A stretch of DNA of 64,000 nt, from contig NZ_JARVZZ010000001.1 of NCBI RefSeq assembly GCF_029846115.1, positions 4,526,001-4,590,000 of the forward strand. Reading direction: 5' to 3'. Each line of letters opens with the position of its first letter. Positions within the stretch are counted from its first letter, which is position 1. Below, one piece after another: positions 28,414 through 37,264 of the stretch. Origin of the DNA: Serratia marcescens. Its GTDB lineage: Bacteria > Pseudomonadota > Gammaproteobacteria > Enterobacterales > Enterobacteriaceae. The position numbers and the translations under genes were made by a program. A model generated the notes under the pieces. It ran no database searches. It saw only the letters and a program-made list of their open reading frames with translations, and had not been told where the DNA came from.

Positions 28414-29910
28414 ATGAACCCATCCGTCCTGGCCAGCGAAACCGACCGCGGCCACCTGCAGCAAATCATCTCCGGCTTGTCCGACGGCGTGATCCTGACG
28501 GATACCGATCAAACGCTGCTCTGGGCCAACGAAGCCGCGTTGGCCATGCATGGCGTGAGCCACCAGAAAGCCCTGGGGGCCAATGCCGCCGAGTACGCGG
28601 CGCGGTTTGCCCTGCGCTATCGCAACAATCACCCGCTGGCGCTGGAACAGTACCCGCTGAACCGGGTTGCCGATGGCGAGACCTTCACCGATGTGGTGGT
28701 GGAAGTTCGGCAGGTCGACGATCCGGAGAGTTTCTGGGTACACCGCTTGCGGAGCCTGATTATCACCGATGCGCAGGGGCAGCCGGAGCTGCTGGCGCTG
28801 ATCCTGAGCGACGCGACGGAGTGGGCCAGCGCCGAACAGCGCTTTGAAAAAACCTTCAACGCCAATCCGGCACCGGCGGTCATTTGTCGGCTAAGCGACC
28901 TGCGTTATGTCAAGGTCAATCAGGGGTTCCTCGATATGACCGGTTACCAGCGTGAACAGGTCATGGGGCGTTCGGTTTATGAACTCGACGTTTTAGAACA
29001 GGCGGAGCACAAAGAGCTGGCGATTCAGCGCCTGGGGGAAGGCGCCACCATTCCGCAGATGGAGGCCGAGCTGAAACTGCCCGGCGGAGGAAGCAAGCTG
29101 GTGGTGGTTGCCGGCCAACCGCTGGACTTCAATGAAGACGACTGCATGCTGTTCACTTTTACCGATCTCGAACCCCGGCGCCAGGCGGAATCGGCGCTGC
29201 GGGAAAGTGAAGAGCGGTTCGCCAAGGCATTTCGCCTGAGCCCGGTGCCGACGTTGTTGTGTACGGCGCACGAGCGGCGCGTGCTGGACGTCAACGAAGC
29301 CTTCACCCGCACCACCGAGTACGACGCCGAAGCCTTGATCGGCAAGACGGTCGATGAGATCCAATTTATTGACGATCCCGAGGCGAACCGCCGTTTGTTT
29401 GCCGCGCTGGAAAAAAGCGGTAACGTCGAAGGGCTGGACATCCGGGTGCGCAAGAAAGGGAGCGAGTCGATCGACTGCGTGGCCTCGGCGGATGCCGTCA
29501 GCATTCACAATGCGCCCTGTTACCTGCTGGTGCTCATGGACATTACCGAACGCAAACGCTCGGAGCTGGAACTGGTGAGCGCCATCGAAGAAGTGATGCA
29601 GGACGCGTCCTGGTTCAGCCAAACCTTGATTGAAAAACTGGCCAACGTGAAAAGCATCAACCGGCCCGATCAGACCGGATTTAACGCCAGCGATCTCACG
29701 CCGCGCGAGCGCGATGTGCTGGAATTGATTTGCGAGGGGCTGCCGGACAAGAAAATCGCGGCGCGTCTCAATCTGGCGCTCAACACCATTCGCAATCATG
29801 TCGCGACGGTCTATTCCAAACTTGGCGTGCACAGCCGCAGCGAAGCCATCGTCTGGGCCAGAGAGCGCGGGCTGTTTACCGGCGGGCCGGCCACCAGGAA
29901 CGGCAAGTAG
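28414..29910 (+). CDS. LuxR-type regulator with three PAS domains
   Basis: Predicted cytoplasmic transcription regulator of 498 residues. Three PAS-like modules are visible: about 12-130 (IISGLSDGVILTDTDQTLLW), about 145-255 (FEKTFNANPAPAVICRL) and about 270-390 (FAKAFRLSPVPTLLCTA), each ending near a PAC-like stretch. The C-terminal LuxR helix-turn-helix covers about 430-490 (LTPRERDVLELICEGLPDKK and TIRNHVATVYSKLGV). The PAS ligand is unknown. The ATG follows GGAG. It is divergent from the 323-residue membrane protein and precedes the CsbD-like gene. Confidence 0.88.
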   Translation: MNPSVLASETDRGHLQQIISGLSDGVILTDTDQTLLWANEAALAMHGVSHQKALGANAAEYAARFALRYRNNHPLALEQYPLNRVADGETFTDVVVEVRQVDDPESFWVHRLRSLIITDAQGQPELLALILSDATEWASAEQRFEKTFNANPAPAVICRLSDLRYVKVNQGFLDMTGYQREQVMGRSVYELDVLEQAEHKELAIQRLGEGATIPQMEAELKLPGGGSKLVVVAGQPLDFNEDDCMLFTFTDLEPRRQAESALRESEERFAKAFRLSPVPTLLCTAHERRVLDVNEAFTRTTEYDAEALIGKTVDEIQFIDDPEANRRLFAALEKSGNVEGLDIRVRKKGSESIDCVASADAVSIHNAPCYLLVLMDITERKRSELELVSAIEEVMQDASWFSQTLIEKLANVKSINRPDQTGFNASDLTPRERDVLELICEGLPDKKIAARLNLALNTIRNHVATVYSKLGVHSRSEAIVWARERGLFTGGPATRNGK

Positions 29911-29917
29911 CCTGCAA

Positions 29918-29971
29918 ATGCACTATCTGCACCGATGCAAACGCCCCTTATCGGCACAAAGTGAAGTGCAT
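29918..29971. promoter_or_regulatory. repeat boxes upstream of the CsbD-like gene
   Basis: ATGCACTA at 29918-29925 and AGTGCAT at 29965-29971 repeat the inverted boxes found upstream of the PAS-LuxR gene. Related sequences CCTGCAAATGCA (29911) and TGCAAATGCAGG (about 29981) frame the same stretch in inverted order. Candidate operator region for the csbD-like gene. Confidence 0.4.
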
Positions 29972-30044
29972 AACATGGAGGTGCAAATGCAGGCTTTCGC
30001 TCTGTGCGGAAGCCAAACGGATCGAACCTTAGGAGCGCATCATA

Positions 30045-30296
30045 ATGAACAGCGAAAAAGCCAATGGCATGATGGAAAAAGTGGCGGGCAAAGCGCAGGA
30101 AATAGCGGGCGACGTCACCGGAAACGAACGTTTGCAGGCCGAAGGCGTCACGCGCTATGCAGCGGGCGCGCTGCAAGAAAAATACGGTGACGCCCTGAGC
30201 TGCGCCGGCAGCATGATGAAGAAAAACCCCCTCGCCGCGTTAGCCCTCATTGCTGGTGCAGGCCTGTTGGCCGGCCTGCTGCTGCGCCGCCGTTGA
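30045..30296 (+). CDS. CsbD-like stress protein with C-terminal membrane anchor
   Basis: Small protein of 83 residues. The N-terminal half is CsbD-like (KANGMMEKVAGKAQEIAGDV followed by GNERLQAEGV). The C-terminal half has the motif KKNPLAALALIAGAGLLAG ending in RRR, like the membrane tails of the ElaB/YqjD/YgaM group that bind ribosomes in stationary phase. It thus combines features of two stress-protein families. A clear terminator follows. It lies downstream of the PAS-LuxR gene behind shared sequence boxes, so it may be a target of that regulator. Confidence 0.82.
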   Translation: MNSEKANGMMEKVAGKAQEIAGDVTGNERLQAEGVTRYAAGALQEKYGDALSCAGSMMKKNPLAALALIAGAGLLAGLLLRRR

Positions 30297-30332
30297 TGCG
30301 CGCCGACAAGCATACCGTTTTTCCCTGAATGC

Positions 30333-30360
30333 CGCGCCCGGAGGGTAACCACCGGGCGCG
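30333..30360 (+). terminator. terminator after the CsbD-like gene
   Basis: CGCGCCCGG and CCGGGCGCG form a 9-bp stem around AGGGTAACCA, followed by GTTCTTTT. Confidence 0.8.
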
Positions 30361-30504
30361 GTTCTTTTCGGCCAAAGAGCAAACATAGCGAACATACGGT
30401 CTTATCAATTTATTCAATCAATATTTATAGAAATCCATGGCTCGCCTTTGTTTGAATACAGGGAAATATTTCTTCCATACCCTATCTATCACAGCGTCAG
30501 AAAA

Positions 30505-31269
30505 TTATGACCTCGGCCATTTCACCCCACGCTCTATTATCATTTTTCTGATGGTCAGACATTCGTCGTTATACTCTCCGCCTTCCTTGCTGTTTTTTAT
30601 TTCTTTACTGACCATCTCAACTAAGGAAACACCTTTCTTATTTATGGGGTTAGGATTAGCGCCGTTATTGAGAAGATACTTAACATTATCAAATGATGAA
30701 TACCTAAAAGCATCCATCACCACGGTTTGGCCAAGAACATCTCTTGCTTCTAAGTTCGCACCATATGCAACCAGAACCTTCAGGGTTTCTGCGTTACTGG
30801 CTTTTGAAGTTTGAAATATGATAGGTAACTCGTCTACCTTACCCCGAGCATCTGGAGACAACCCCCCATCAAGCAATGCCTTTAACCAAATACCGTTGTC
30901 TAATTTTGCCATCCATTCAGCAGGACTGGCACCGCCATTGGGGCGAGGTTGCAGTGGATCGGCTCCGGCCTTTACCAACTCGGTCGCAATCTGCAGCCGT
31001 TCCGGCGTAGCATTATCATGAGTCGACGTCGCCAGGGCAAAAAACAATAATGTCATATCATGTTCACCGGGGCTGTTCAGATCCGTCTCTTTCGCCAGCC
31101 GTTTGATGTCACCGATATTCCCATCGCGGATCGCCTTAGCCAATACAAGCTGTTGACCTGTAAAGTAACCTTCTGGCGGCAAGTCCATTCCTTTCTCCTT
31201 ACATCCGGTTGTAAGCACCAATCCAATCGCGATGAACAACGCTGCGAACACATTAAAAACTTGTCTCAT
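30505..31269 (-). CDS. ankyrin-repeat lipoprotein, putative immunity protein
   Basis: Predicted lipoprotein of 254 residues: signal peptide with lipobox LTTGC (Cys23). Ankyrin-like repeats fill the rest, for example LVKAGADPLQPRPNGGASPAEW, whose core AGADPLQPRPNGG is clear, then LLDGGLSPDARGKVDELPI, LVAYGANLEARDVLGQTVVM and LLNNGANPNPINKKG. It begins 7 bp after the lipase gene on the same strand. A lipoprotein beside a GHSLGG lipase matches the effector-immunity pairs of type VI secretion, where the lipoprotein protects the periplasm; this is inference from layout. The gene is AT-rich relative to the backbone. Confidence 0.75.
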   Translation of the reverse strand: MRQVFNVFAALFIAIGLVLTTGCKEKGMDLPPEGYFTGQQLVLAKAIRDGNIGDIKRLAKETDLNSPGEHDMTLLFFALATSTHDNATPERLQIATELVKAGADPLQPRPNGGASPAEWMAKLDNGIWLKALLDGGLSPDARGKVDELPIIFQTSKASNAETLKVLVAYGANLEARDVLGQTVVMDAFRYSSFDNVKYLLNNGANPNPINKKGVSLVEMVSKEIKNSKEGGEYNDECLTIRKMIIERGVKWPRS

Positions 31270-31276
31270 CGAGTTT

Positions 31277-32764
31277 CTATATCCTGTGGCCGATTGTGGC
31301 GATATCGTCGTCTTTTTCCTGTTCGATGCAGTCTATCACTTGTTGGATGCCATGTCGGTCACCCATATTGCCCACACCGCCATCAAGCGTGTGTTTAACA
31401 CCAACGGCATCCGGCAAATGCGATGATAATTTTTCCTTCGCGGCCAATAACGCAAGGTTGCCATTAACGTCGATAAAATCTTGCCTGAGATCGAATTCCT
31501 GTATCCTCGTCAAAACTTCGCCCTTCACCCGGTAGGCGTTGATAATATCTTCACTGCCCACCAAGGAACCGCCATATTTCTCCACGGTACTCGAATTCAA
31601 TCCCGCAGCATTAAATGTCCACCCTGGCTTACCACTAGCAATGGATGCAGCAGAAGCCAAACCGCCCCCCAATGAATGCCCTGAAATATCGATTTTTGTT
31701 GTAGAGCCATCTAACCGTTTACCTATAGCAACAGCCTTTTTATAATATTCAGACTCAGCCCCCCGACCTTGATTGAAATTATTCGTCCAGTCTTCCAGAT
31801 TTTTTATCTCCGGCAGTTCACGATCAATAAATATCTTCTTCGCCGCATTCAATTTGCCGTTAGGGAGCGCAGGCATTCTTGATCCGCGAAAGACGACTGT
31901 CGGATTCATGTCATCGCCAAACACGGCTCTATCCGGTGCATAAATTCTCGACAAAAAGTTTGCTTCGGTCTCATTATCAAAAAGCATGTCCCTGCGAAGC
32001 TCCAATTTTTCTAAAAAACCGCCGTCATTACTCACATCCCGCCATCCTTCAGGCACGCCAGGCGTAGCCGCCAACGGGTTGGTCGTGTTATAGACATTCT
32101 GCGCCAGCTTGGCCTTTTCCACCGCGACGTTATTTTGCGCCAGGCGTTGCGCCGCAATCCGCGCATCCGGATAGATACTTCGCTCCCCTCGACCAATCAG
32201 ATATTTTCTCGCCTGCCAACGCGCCTGTTTGCTCATTGGGCGAACAACCTCTTTGATGACGGTAAGGCTTGAGCCAACGGCGGTGGCCACCGCCTGCATC
32301 ATCGGCGGATTTTTAGCGGTGTTTTGTCTCGGGGGCAAGGAAGTTGGTTTAGGCCTGGCGGCGTATCGGCTGATCATCTCTTCATAACGTTGAATTATAC
32401 GTTCGACGGGGTACTGCGGCGGTAATACAGTGCCGGGATAGCGCTGCAGGCGCCCTTGCGCATTGATGAAAAACGGATATTTGACGGGGCTCCAGGCGCC
32501 GATACTGGCATCAACGGCCAGCAAACTGCCGCGTTTTAGTTCGTCAAACACGCCGCGCTTCATGCCGCTATCTTCCCGGTAACTCGATACGCCAATACCG
32601 GACTGCGTATTGCGTGTGATAGTGTGCCTGCTCGATATCGACGACATGGACGAACCGCCGAACAGGTAATGCCGCTCCAGCTCATAACGCGCATCGGCGG
32701 GATTGAGGATGCGGGCAAATTTCTCCGGCGCCAACGATTCCGACATAAAATAAATCAACTGCAC
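31277..32764 (-). CDS. lipase-family protein, putative antibacterial phospholipase effector
   Basis: A 495-residue protein with an alpha/beta-hydrolase lipase core near the C-terminus. The nucleophile elbow is GHSLGGGLASAAS with Ser364; PTVVFRGSRMP (about 288-298) is the oxyanion region seen in class-3 lipases; His471 in GDRHGIQQVIDCIE is a candidate triad member. There is no signal peptide, so export would need a dedicated secretion system. I use the GTG at 32764, preceded by GGAGG with 5 bp spacing; an ATG six codons later lacks such a site. The ankyrin lipoprotein gene follows at once. No vgrG, hcp or PAAR gene is present in the window. Confidence 0.78.
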   Translation of the reverse strand: MQLIYFMSESLAPEKFARILNPADARYELERHYLFGGSSMSSISSRHTITRNTQSGIGVSSYREDSGMKRGVFDELKRGSLLAVDASIGAWSPVKYPFFINAQGRLQRYPGTVLPPQYPVERIIQRYEEMISRYAARPKPTSLPPRQNTAKNPPMMQAVATAVGSSLTVIKEVVRPMSKQARWQARKYLIGRGERSIYPDARIAAQRLAQNNVAVEKAKLAQNVYNTTNPLAATPGVPEGWRDVSNDGGFLEKLELRRDMLFDNETEANFLSRIYAPDRAVFGDDMNPTVVFRGSRMPALPNGKLNAAKKIFIDRELPEIKNLEDWTNNFNQGRGAESEYYKKAVAIGKRLDGSTTKIDISGHSLGGGLASAASIASGKPGWTFNAAGLNSSTVEKYGGSLVGSEDIINAYRVKGEVLTRIQEFDLRQDFIDVNGNLALLAAKEKLSSHLPDAVGVKHTLDGGVGNMGDRHGIQQVIDCIEQEKDDDIATIGHRI

Positions 32765-33148
32765 AATGGCCTCCCTTCGGCTTGCTACTGGCTTTCCCTT
32801 CGTCTGTCAGTGAACGTCACTGGACGAGCCCGTTTTTCATCATACCTACAGCTCAACTTGACCGATACGTGCGTAAGAAATAACGGCCTTATTTTTCACC
32901 GTTTCTCCTTCTACGTCACATTTATCTTTAACAGGTTTATGTCAGACCTCGTCAATTTCTAATTTCAGTCTGCCAGCAGACAAGTCATTTATCGGTTCAT
33001 GTTATCTCATCATCTTAATCCTTAAAATCTATGACGGTAATCAGTAAACAGGGCCCTGATATATAACCTGAACATATTAATCAACTTGGGTTTATCACTC
33101 ATGCCATTAAGTGTTAATATTAGCGCATTGCGCGCACGGAGAAATAGC
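32765..33148. other. divergent gap between lipase and DsdC-like genes
   Basis: No gene is seen. The AT-rich 384 bp must hold two divergent promoters. A perfect small palindrome, CAGTGA-ACG-TCACTG, lies at 32808-32822, 44 bp upstream of the lipase start. Confidence 0.5.
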
Positions 33149-34078
33149 ATGTTCCCCAGTAAAAAACATTCACAGCGGGCCACCCCGCTGACCAGCTATC
33201 AATTTTCCCGGCTGCATACTTTCGAATGCGTCGCCCGTCATTTATCTTTTGCGCTGGCGGCACAAGAATTGTCGATCACCCCCAGCGCCGTAAGCCACCG
33301 CATTAATCTGCTCGAAAAGGAGTTGGGTTTTCTGCTATTCCAGCGCTTTCATCGCAGAATTACCCTGACGCCGGAGGGCGAGCGCATGCAATGGGCGCTG
33401 GACAGCTCCTTCAACACGCTGAATCAGGAAATTCTGGACATCAAAAATCGCGAGCTGACGGGGACGTTGACCCTCTATTCGCACCCTTCTCTGGTGCAAT
33501 GCCTGCTGCTGCCGCGCATCGGCGACTTTATCGCCCAGCACCCCACCATTCATCTCAACATTCTGACCGGGCAGGAGATCATCAACCTGGCCAACCGCGG
33601 CGTGGACTTGGCGATGTACTTCGGCAAACTGCCCTCGGGGCGGCATCTGGACGAGGCCTTTATGCAGGAATCGATGGTGCCGATCTGTACGCCGCAGTAC
33701 GCCGCCGCACATAGCCTGTACGATGCGCCGGAAAACCTGGCCCGCTGCACGCTACTGCACGATCGCTACAACTCCGGCGAAGATGAGTGGCAAACCTGGT
33801 CGCAACACTTTGCGCTGGGGCTGGATACCGACAGCAAAAGCATGGAGTTCGACCGCTCCGATCTCGCGGTGCTGGCCGCCACGCGGCACCTTGGCGTCGC
33901 CATGGGGCGGCTCAATCTGGTGCAGGATTGGATCAAAAGCGGCGAGCTGATCATTCCGTTCACCAACATGACCGTGCCCTGCGAGCACTGCTATTTTACC
34001 TCGACCATCTCCGAGCGGCAGTGGCCGAAAATCCTCGCGTTCAAGCAGTGGATCATGAAAATCGTCCCTCTGGTTTGA
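33149..34078 (+). CDS. dsdC: LysR family regulator, DsdC-like
   Basis: LysR-type transcription activator of 309 residues. The N-terminal helix-turn-helix (LHTFECVARHLSFALAAQEL, then ITPSAVSHRINLLEKELG) and the following linker TLNQEILDIKNRELTGTLTL are very close to E. coli DsdC, the D-serine-responsive activator of dsdXA. The rest is a periplasmic-binding-like effector domain. The ATG at 33149 follows GGAG by 8 bp; the frame extends upstream but without a better start. No dsdX or dsdA is adjacent, so its target here is unclear. Confidence 0.75.
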   Translation: MFPSKKHSQRATPLTSYQFSRLHTFECVARHLSFALAAQELSITPSAVSHRINLLEKELGFLLFQRFHRRITLTPEGERMQWALDSSFNTLNQEILDIKNRELTGTLTLYSHPSLVQCLLLPRIGDFIAQHPTIHLNILTGQEIINLANRGVDLAMYFGKLPSGRHLDEAFMQESMVPICTPQYAAAHSLYDAPENLARCTLLHDRYNSGEDEWQTWSQHFALGLDTDSKSMEFDRSDLAVLAATRHLGVAMGRLNLVQDWIKSGELIIPFTNMTVPCEHCYFTSTISERQWPKILAFKQWIMKIVPLV

Positions 34079-34089
34079 TGGCCAGAGGG

Positions 34090-34392
34090 TTAGCGCTCTA
34101 TTTTGGGGGAATAAGAAAAATTCAGCGCGCAGGCATAGAGCCGGCCGGCCTTTGAATAAGAGATATATTTGCGGTTTTTATCCCAGGTAAGCAGGGAATT
34201 ATTGGCAAAATAATAAACCTCCAATTGCATCCCATTAGCCAACCTCGACCAGCCTCGGCTTCGTATCACAGTAAAATCACCGTTATCGCTGAGCGTAATC
34301 AGCGGTACGCCCCAGGCATAGCGGGATATTTGCAGCTGAATAATGAATTGGCTTTCGCAGCTTATTTGGTAGTTTTGTACATCAACATCCAT
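34090..34392 (-). CDS. hypothetical protein, 100 residues
   Basis: Protein of unknown family beginning MDVDVQNYQISCESQFIIQ. It is predicted to be mostly beta-strand, with aromatic residues (RYAWGVPLITLSDNGDFTVI and LEVYYFANNSLLTWDKNRK), no signal peptide and no membrane helix. The start lies 3 bp after the stop of the DMT transporter gene, so both are probably on one transcript. It is convergent with the DsdC-like gene, whose stop is 11 bp away. Codon use is AT-richer than the backbone. It may be lineage-specific. Confidence 0.65.
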   Translation of the reverse strand: MDVDVQNYQISCESQFIIQLQISRYAWGVPLITLSDNGDFTVIRSRGWSRLANGMQLEVYYFANNSLLTWDKNRKYISYSKAGRLYACALNFSYSPKIER

Positions 34393-34395
34393 AAT

Positions 34396-35319
34396 TTATA
34401 TTTTTGGTGCCACCCTTCGGTCAAAATAAATAAGATAAGAACAACTCACCACGATTAACCCCAGTACGATCAGTACAGCACCCAATACAAATTCAATTTG
34501 TAGCGGTTCGCCGAGAATGACGCCCCCCGCCAGGATGCCGAATACCGGCGTCATAAAGGTGAGAATGCCCAGCGAGGAAGCCTGATAACGGCGCAGCAGC
34601 GAAAACCAGATCAGGTAGCTGAAAAATGACACCACCACGGTCTGGAACAGCAGGCTGTACCAGGCCACCGGGCTCAGGGTGAAATGCAGGTTTCCCGTCG
34701 CCAGCGCCGGCAACGACAACAGCACACAGGCGCCCGTCAACTGAAACAGCAGCGTCTGTTTGGCCGAGCACTCCGCCAGGCGCGTGGTGCGGATCACCAG
34801 GGTAGAGCCCCCCCAGGCGATCCCCGCCAGTAAGCCATAGAGATCGCCTTTCAGCCGATCGGCCCCGCCGCTTCCCTCAGCCATACCCGATATGGCCAGC
34901 ACCACGCCACCAAAGGCGATGAGCATGCCCAGCCACTGCACCGGCGACAGACGCTCCTGAGGAAGGAGAAAATGCAGGCCGAGGGCGGAAAACAGCGGCG
35001 CGGTGTACAAAAACACCGCCATATGCGAGGCGCTGGTGTAACGCAGCCCTGCGGAGACAAAAAAGAACTCCAGCGCGAACAATACCCCCACGCTCAAACC
35101 GGCGCTCAGCGTGGCGCGATCCCAGGTAAAGCGCTCGCCGCGCCAGCGCGCCAGCAGGTATACCCCCAGTGCGGCGAGGCCTGAGCGAATGGCAATTTGC
35201 AGCACCGCCGACACATCCGGCTCGACGGCCTTGATCGCCACCTGTTGCATTCCCCAGATGGCGCATAGCATCACCATCGCGGCGGCAGCCCTGCCGTCGA
35301 TTCCGATTCTCGCATTCAT
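34396..35319 (-). CDS. DMT superfamily (EamA) transporter
   Basis: Inner-membrane exporter of the drug/metabolite transporter superfamily, 307 residues with ten hydrophobic segments in two EamA repeats. The first repeat begins AAAMVMLCAIWGMQQVAIKA; the second begins near LYGLLAGIAWGGSTLVIRTT, with conserved ASLGILTFMTPVFGILAGG near the end. The substrate cannot be told. The ATG at 35319 fits the usual N-terminus; the frame extends 31 codons upstream without family similarity. It is followed by the 100-residue gene. Confidence 0.88.
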   Translation of the reverse strand: MNARIGIDGRAAAAMVMLCAIWGMQQVAIKAVEPDVSAVLQIAIRSGLAALGVYLLARWRGERFTWDRATLSAGLSVGVLFALEFFFVSAGLRYTSASHMAVFLYTAPLFSALGLHFLLPQERLSPVQWLGMLIAFGGVVLAISGMAEGSGGADRLKGDLYGLLAGIAWGGSTLVIRTTRLAECSAKQTLLFQLTGACVLLSLPALATGNLHFTLSPVAWYSLLFQTVVVSFFSYLIWFSLLRRYQASSLGILTFMTPVFGILAGGVILGEPLQIEFVLGAVLIVLGLIVVSCSYLIYFDRRVAPKI

Positions 35320-35365
35320 AATAGGGTTCTCGCCGCCGTGAGAATAATAACGGGCTACCGTCGCG

Positions 35366-35656
35366 TTATTCTTTATACACCACGATTTCCTGGTAAAGCT
35401 TAATAACCTCACCGTCGCTGTCGACGGAGTCGGTATATTCGGTTTGCTGCGCCAAATGAATCACCCTCCATCCTTTTCGCGCCAGTTCAGGGATCGTCAG
35501 GCGCCCCACGCCGCGGCAGGAAAACAGGGTATCATCAGACAATCTGAGCTTGCTAACCTCTGCATAATCATAAGCTTGAGAATGACAAACGTGCGACTCC
35601 GCCGCCATCGCCGGTAATGAAAATAACCCCACTAACAACATGAACAGATTTCTCAT
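35366..35656 (-). CDS. small secreted protein, 96 residues
   Basis: I do not recognise a family. A clear signal peptide (MRNLFMLLVGLFSLPAMAA) predicts a periplasmic protein of about 77 residues. Two cysteines in the mature part (HVCHSQA and LFSCRGV) could form a disulfide. The rest is mixed, ending in YQEIVVYKE. It lies 46 bp upstream of the DMT transporter on the same strand, so the two may share a transcript. Confidence 0.7.
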   Translation of the reverse strand: MRNLFMLLVGLFSLPAMAAESHVCHSQAYDYAEVSKLRLSDDTLFSCRGVGRLTIPELARKGWRVIHLAQQTEYTDSVDSDGEVIKLYQEIVVYKE

Positions 35657-36054
35657 GGCGACCTCCCAATCGCTTATTCCTGCCGACCGATTACGCAGAA
35701 AAAGGCTAACGTTAATACGCCGGTGACAGGCTGAAATTAATTATCTCTTGCACGACTAAAATTACAGGCTGACGCCAATGACTGACAAATGAAAAATATA
35801 AACCTTGGCGTTAGATGAATTCATCCGAATCGAGAGGCATGAAAAACGGCCCTTCTCACCGCACGAAATGGTCAAAAACCGGCCAATAATTAGCAAGAAA
35901 AGTAATTCTTTATCCCACCGTTTATGTTACAAATGCGGCCCGCCGCTAAAACACCAAAAAAAACCGTCAAAATGCGTGAAAACGCAGCGTTCTGCGCAAA
36001 ACATCGGCATGGCGGCGCTGATGGGGGCGGTCATACATAAAACAGGGATAACAC
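35657..36054. other. gene-free gap upstream of the porin gene
   Basis: About 400 bp, AT-rich in the first half. No convincing gene, tRNA or repeat is seen. It must contain the porin promoter and probably a long leader. Confidence 0.5.
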
Positions 36055-37206
36055 ATGGCAATGAAATTGCGCGTATTGACTCAAGCGGTGGCGCTGGGTC
36101 TGGCGATCGGCAGCGCGTCGTTCGCCGCTCAGGCAGAAATCACCCTGCTGAAGCAGGATCCGCAGGCCGGCGATCCGCTCAGCCGCCTGAACTTCACCGT
36201 TGGCGGCAGTATCCGTCCGCAGTTCAACAACATGACGGGCGACGGTGACAAGGGCTCCTACAAGCGTAACGGCTTCGACGGCGGCACCCGCTTCCGTTTC
36301 GCGGCGGACTACTACCTGTTCGACGATATCAGCTGGATCAGCTACTACGAGCTGGGCGTAAACATTCCTGCGCTGTTCGACTGGGATCATCACTATGCCG
36401 ACGGCGCGAGAAACACCAGCCGCCGCATGCTGTACACCGGCCTGAAAAGCAACACCTGGGGCCAGATGACCTTCGGCCAGCAGAACAGCGTTTACTATGA
36501 CGTGGTGGGCGCCAAGACCGATATCTGGGACTACGACATGTTGGCCCAGGCGCCGGGCAACGGCATCAACGGCGACTACGACGGCTCTTACCGTTCACGC
36601 AAAATGCTGAAGTACAAGAACCGCTTCGGCGATGCGGACGTTTATGCGTCGTACCTGTTCAGCGACAGCGACTACCTGCCGGGCAACGGCCTGCGCTATA
36701 AGCGCAAAGGCGGCGGCTCACTGGGCGTGGATTACCACATCACGCAGGATCTGACCTGGGGCACCGCCTGGAACTACACCCGCGCCGAAATGCGCAACCC
36801 GTCCACCAGCGGCAGCAAGAGCTATGACCAGAACATTTTCGGCACCGCCATCAGCTGGAAACCGAACAACTGGACCCTCACCTTCGGCGGCGGTTACTAC
36901 AACGACTTCCTGACCACCAAGAAAGCCGACGTCAATAATTACTTTGCCGGCGATGCGTGGGGTATCGAATACCTGGCCGGTTATACCGTGCCGGTGGGCC
37001 AGTACGCGGTGAAATCGGTGATGCCGTACTTTATGGGCGACCGCCTGGAATACATCAGCGGCCGCAACTACCAGCGCATCGACAACGGCCTCGGGGTTAC
37101 CGTGCAGTTTGACTACGGCTTCCGCGTTGACGTAGAGCACGTGCTGACATCGAGCACCGACAACCTCGGCGATATGACCGTGGTGCGTCTGCGCTACGAT
37201 TTCTGA
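36055..37206 (+). CDS. outer membrane porin
   Basis: Beta-barrel porin precursor of 383 residues. The signal peptide is MKLRVLTQAVALGLAIGS, ending FAAQAE. The mature part has alternating strand patterns and aromatic girdles (RFRFAADYYLFDDISWISYY) and the porin-like segment YTGLKSNTWGQMTFGQQNS, as in Gram-negative general porins, where this strand precedes loop 3. It ends in RLRYDF with the terminal phenylalanine used by the BAM complex. Substrate specificity is not evident. An ATG two codons in (MKLRV) is an alternative start. A terminator follows. Confidence 0.88.
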   Translation: MAMKLRVLTQAVALGLAIGSASFAAQAEITLLKQDPQAGDPLSRLNFTVGGSIRPQFNNMTGDGDKGSYKRNGFDGGTRFRFAADYYLFDDISWISYYELGVNIPALFDWDHHYADGARNTSRRMLYTGLKSNTWGQMTFGQQNSVYYDVVGAKTDIWDYDMLAQAPGNGINGDYDGSYRSRKMLKYKNRFGDADVYASYLFSDSDYLPGNGLRYKRKGGGSLGVDYHITQDLTWGTAWNYTRAEMRNPSTSGSKSYDQNIFGTAISWKPNNWTLTFGGGYYNDFLTTKKADVNNYFAGDAWGIEYLAGYTVPVGQYAVKSVMPYFMGDRLEYISGRNYQRIDNGLGVTVQFDYGFRVDVEHVLTSSTDNLGDMTVVRLRYDF

Positions 37207-37220
37207 TTGCTCAGAACGTA

Positions 37221-37246
37221 AAAAAGGCCGCGCAAGCGGCCTTTTT
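37221..37246. terminator. terminator between the porin gene and mltB
   Basis: AAAAAGGCCGC-GCAA-GCGGCCTTTTT, a perfect 11-bp stem with T runs on both strands, serves the convergent porin gene and mltB. Confidence 0.9.
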
Positions 37247-37264
37247 CGTTGATAGAAGCAGCGG

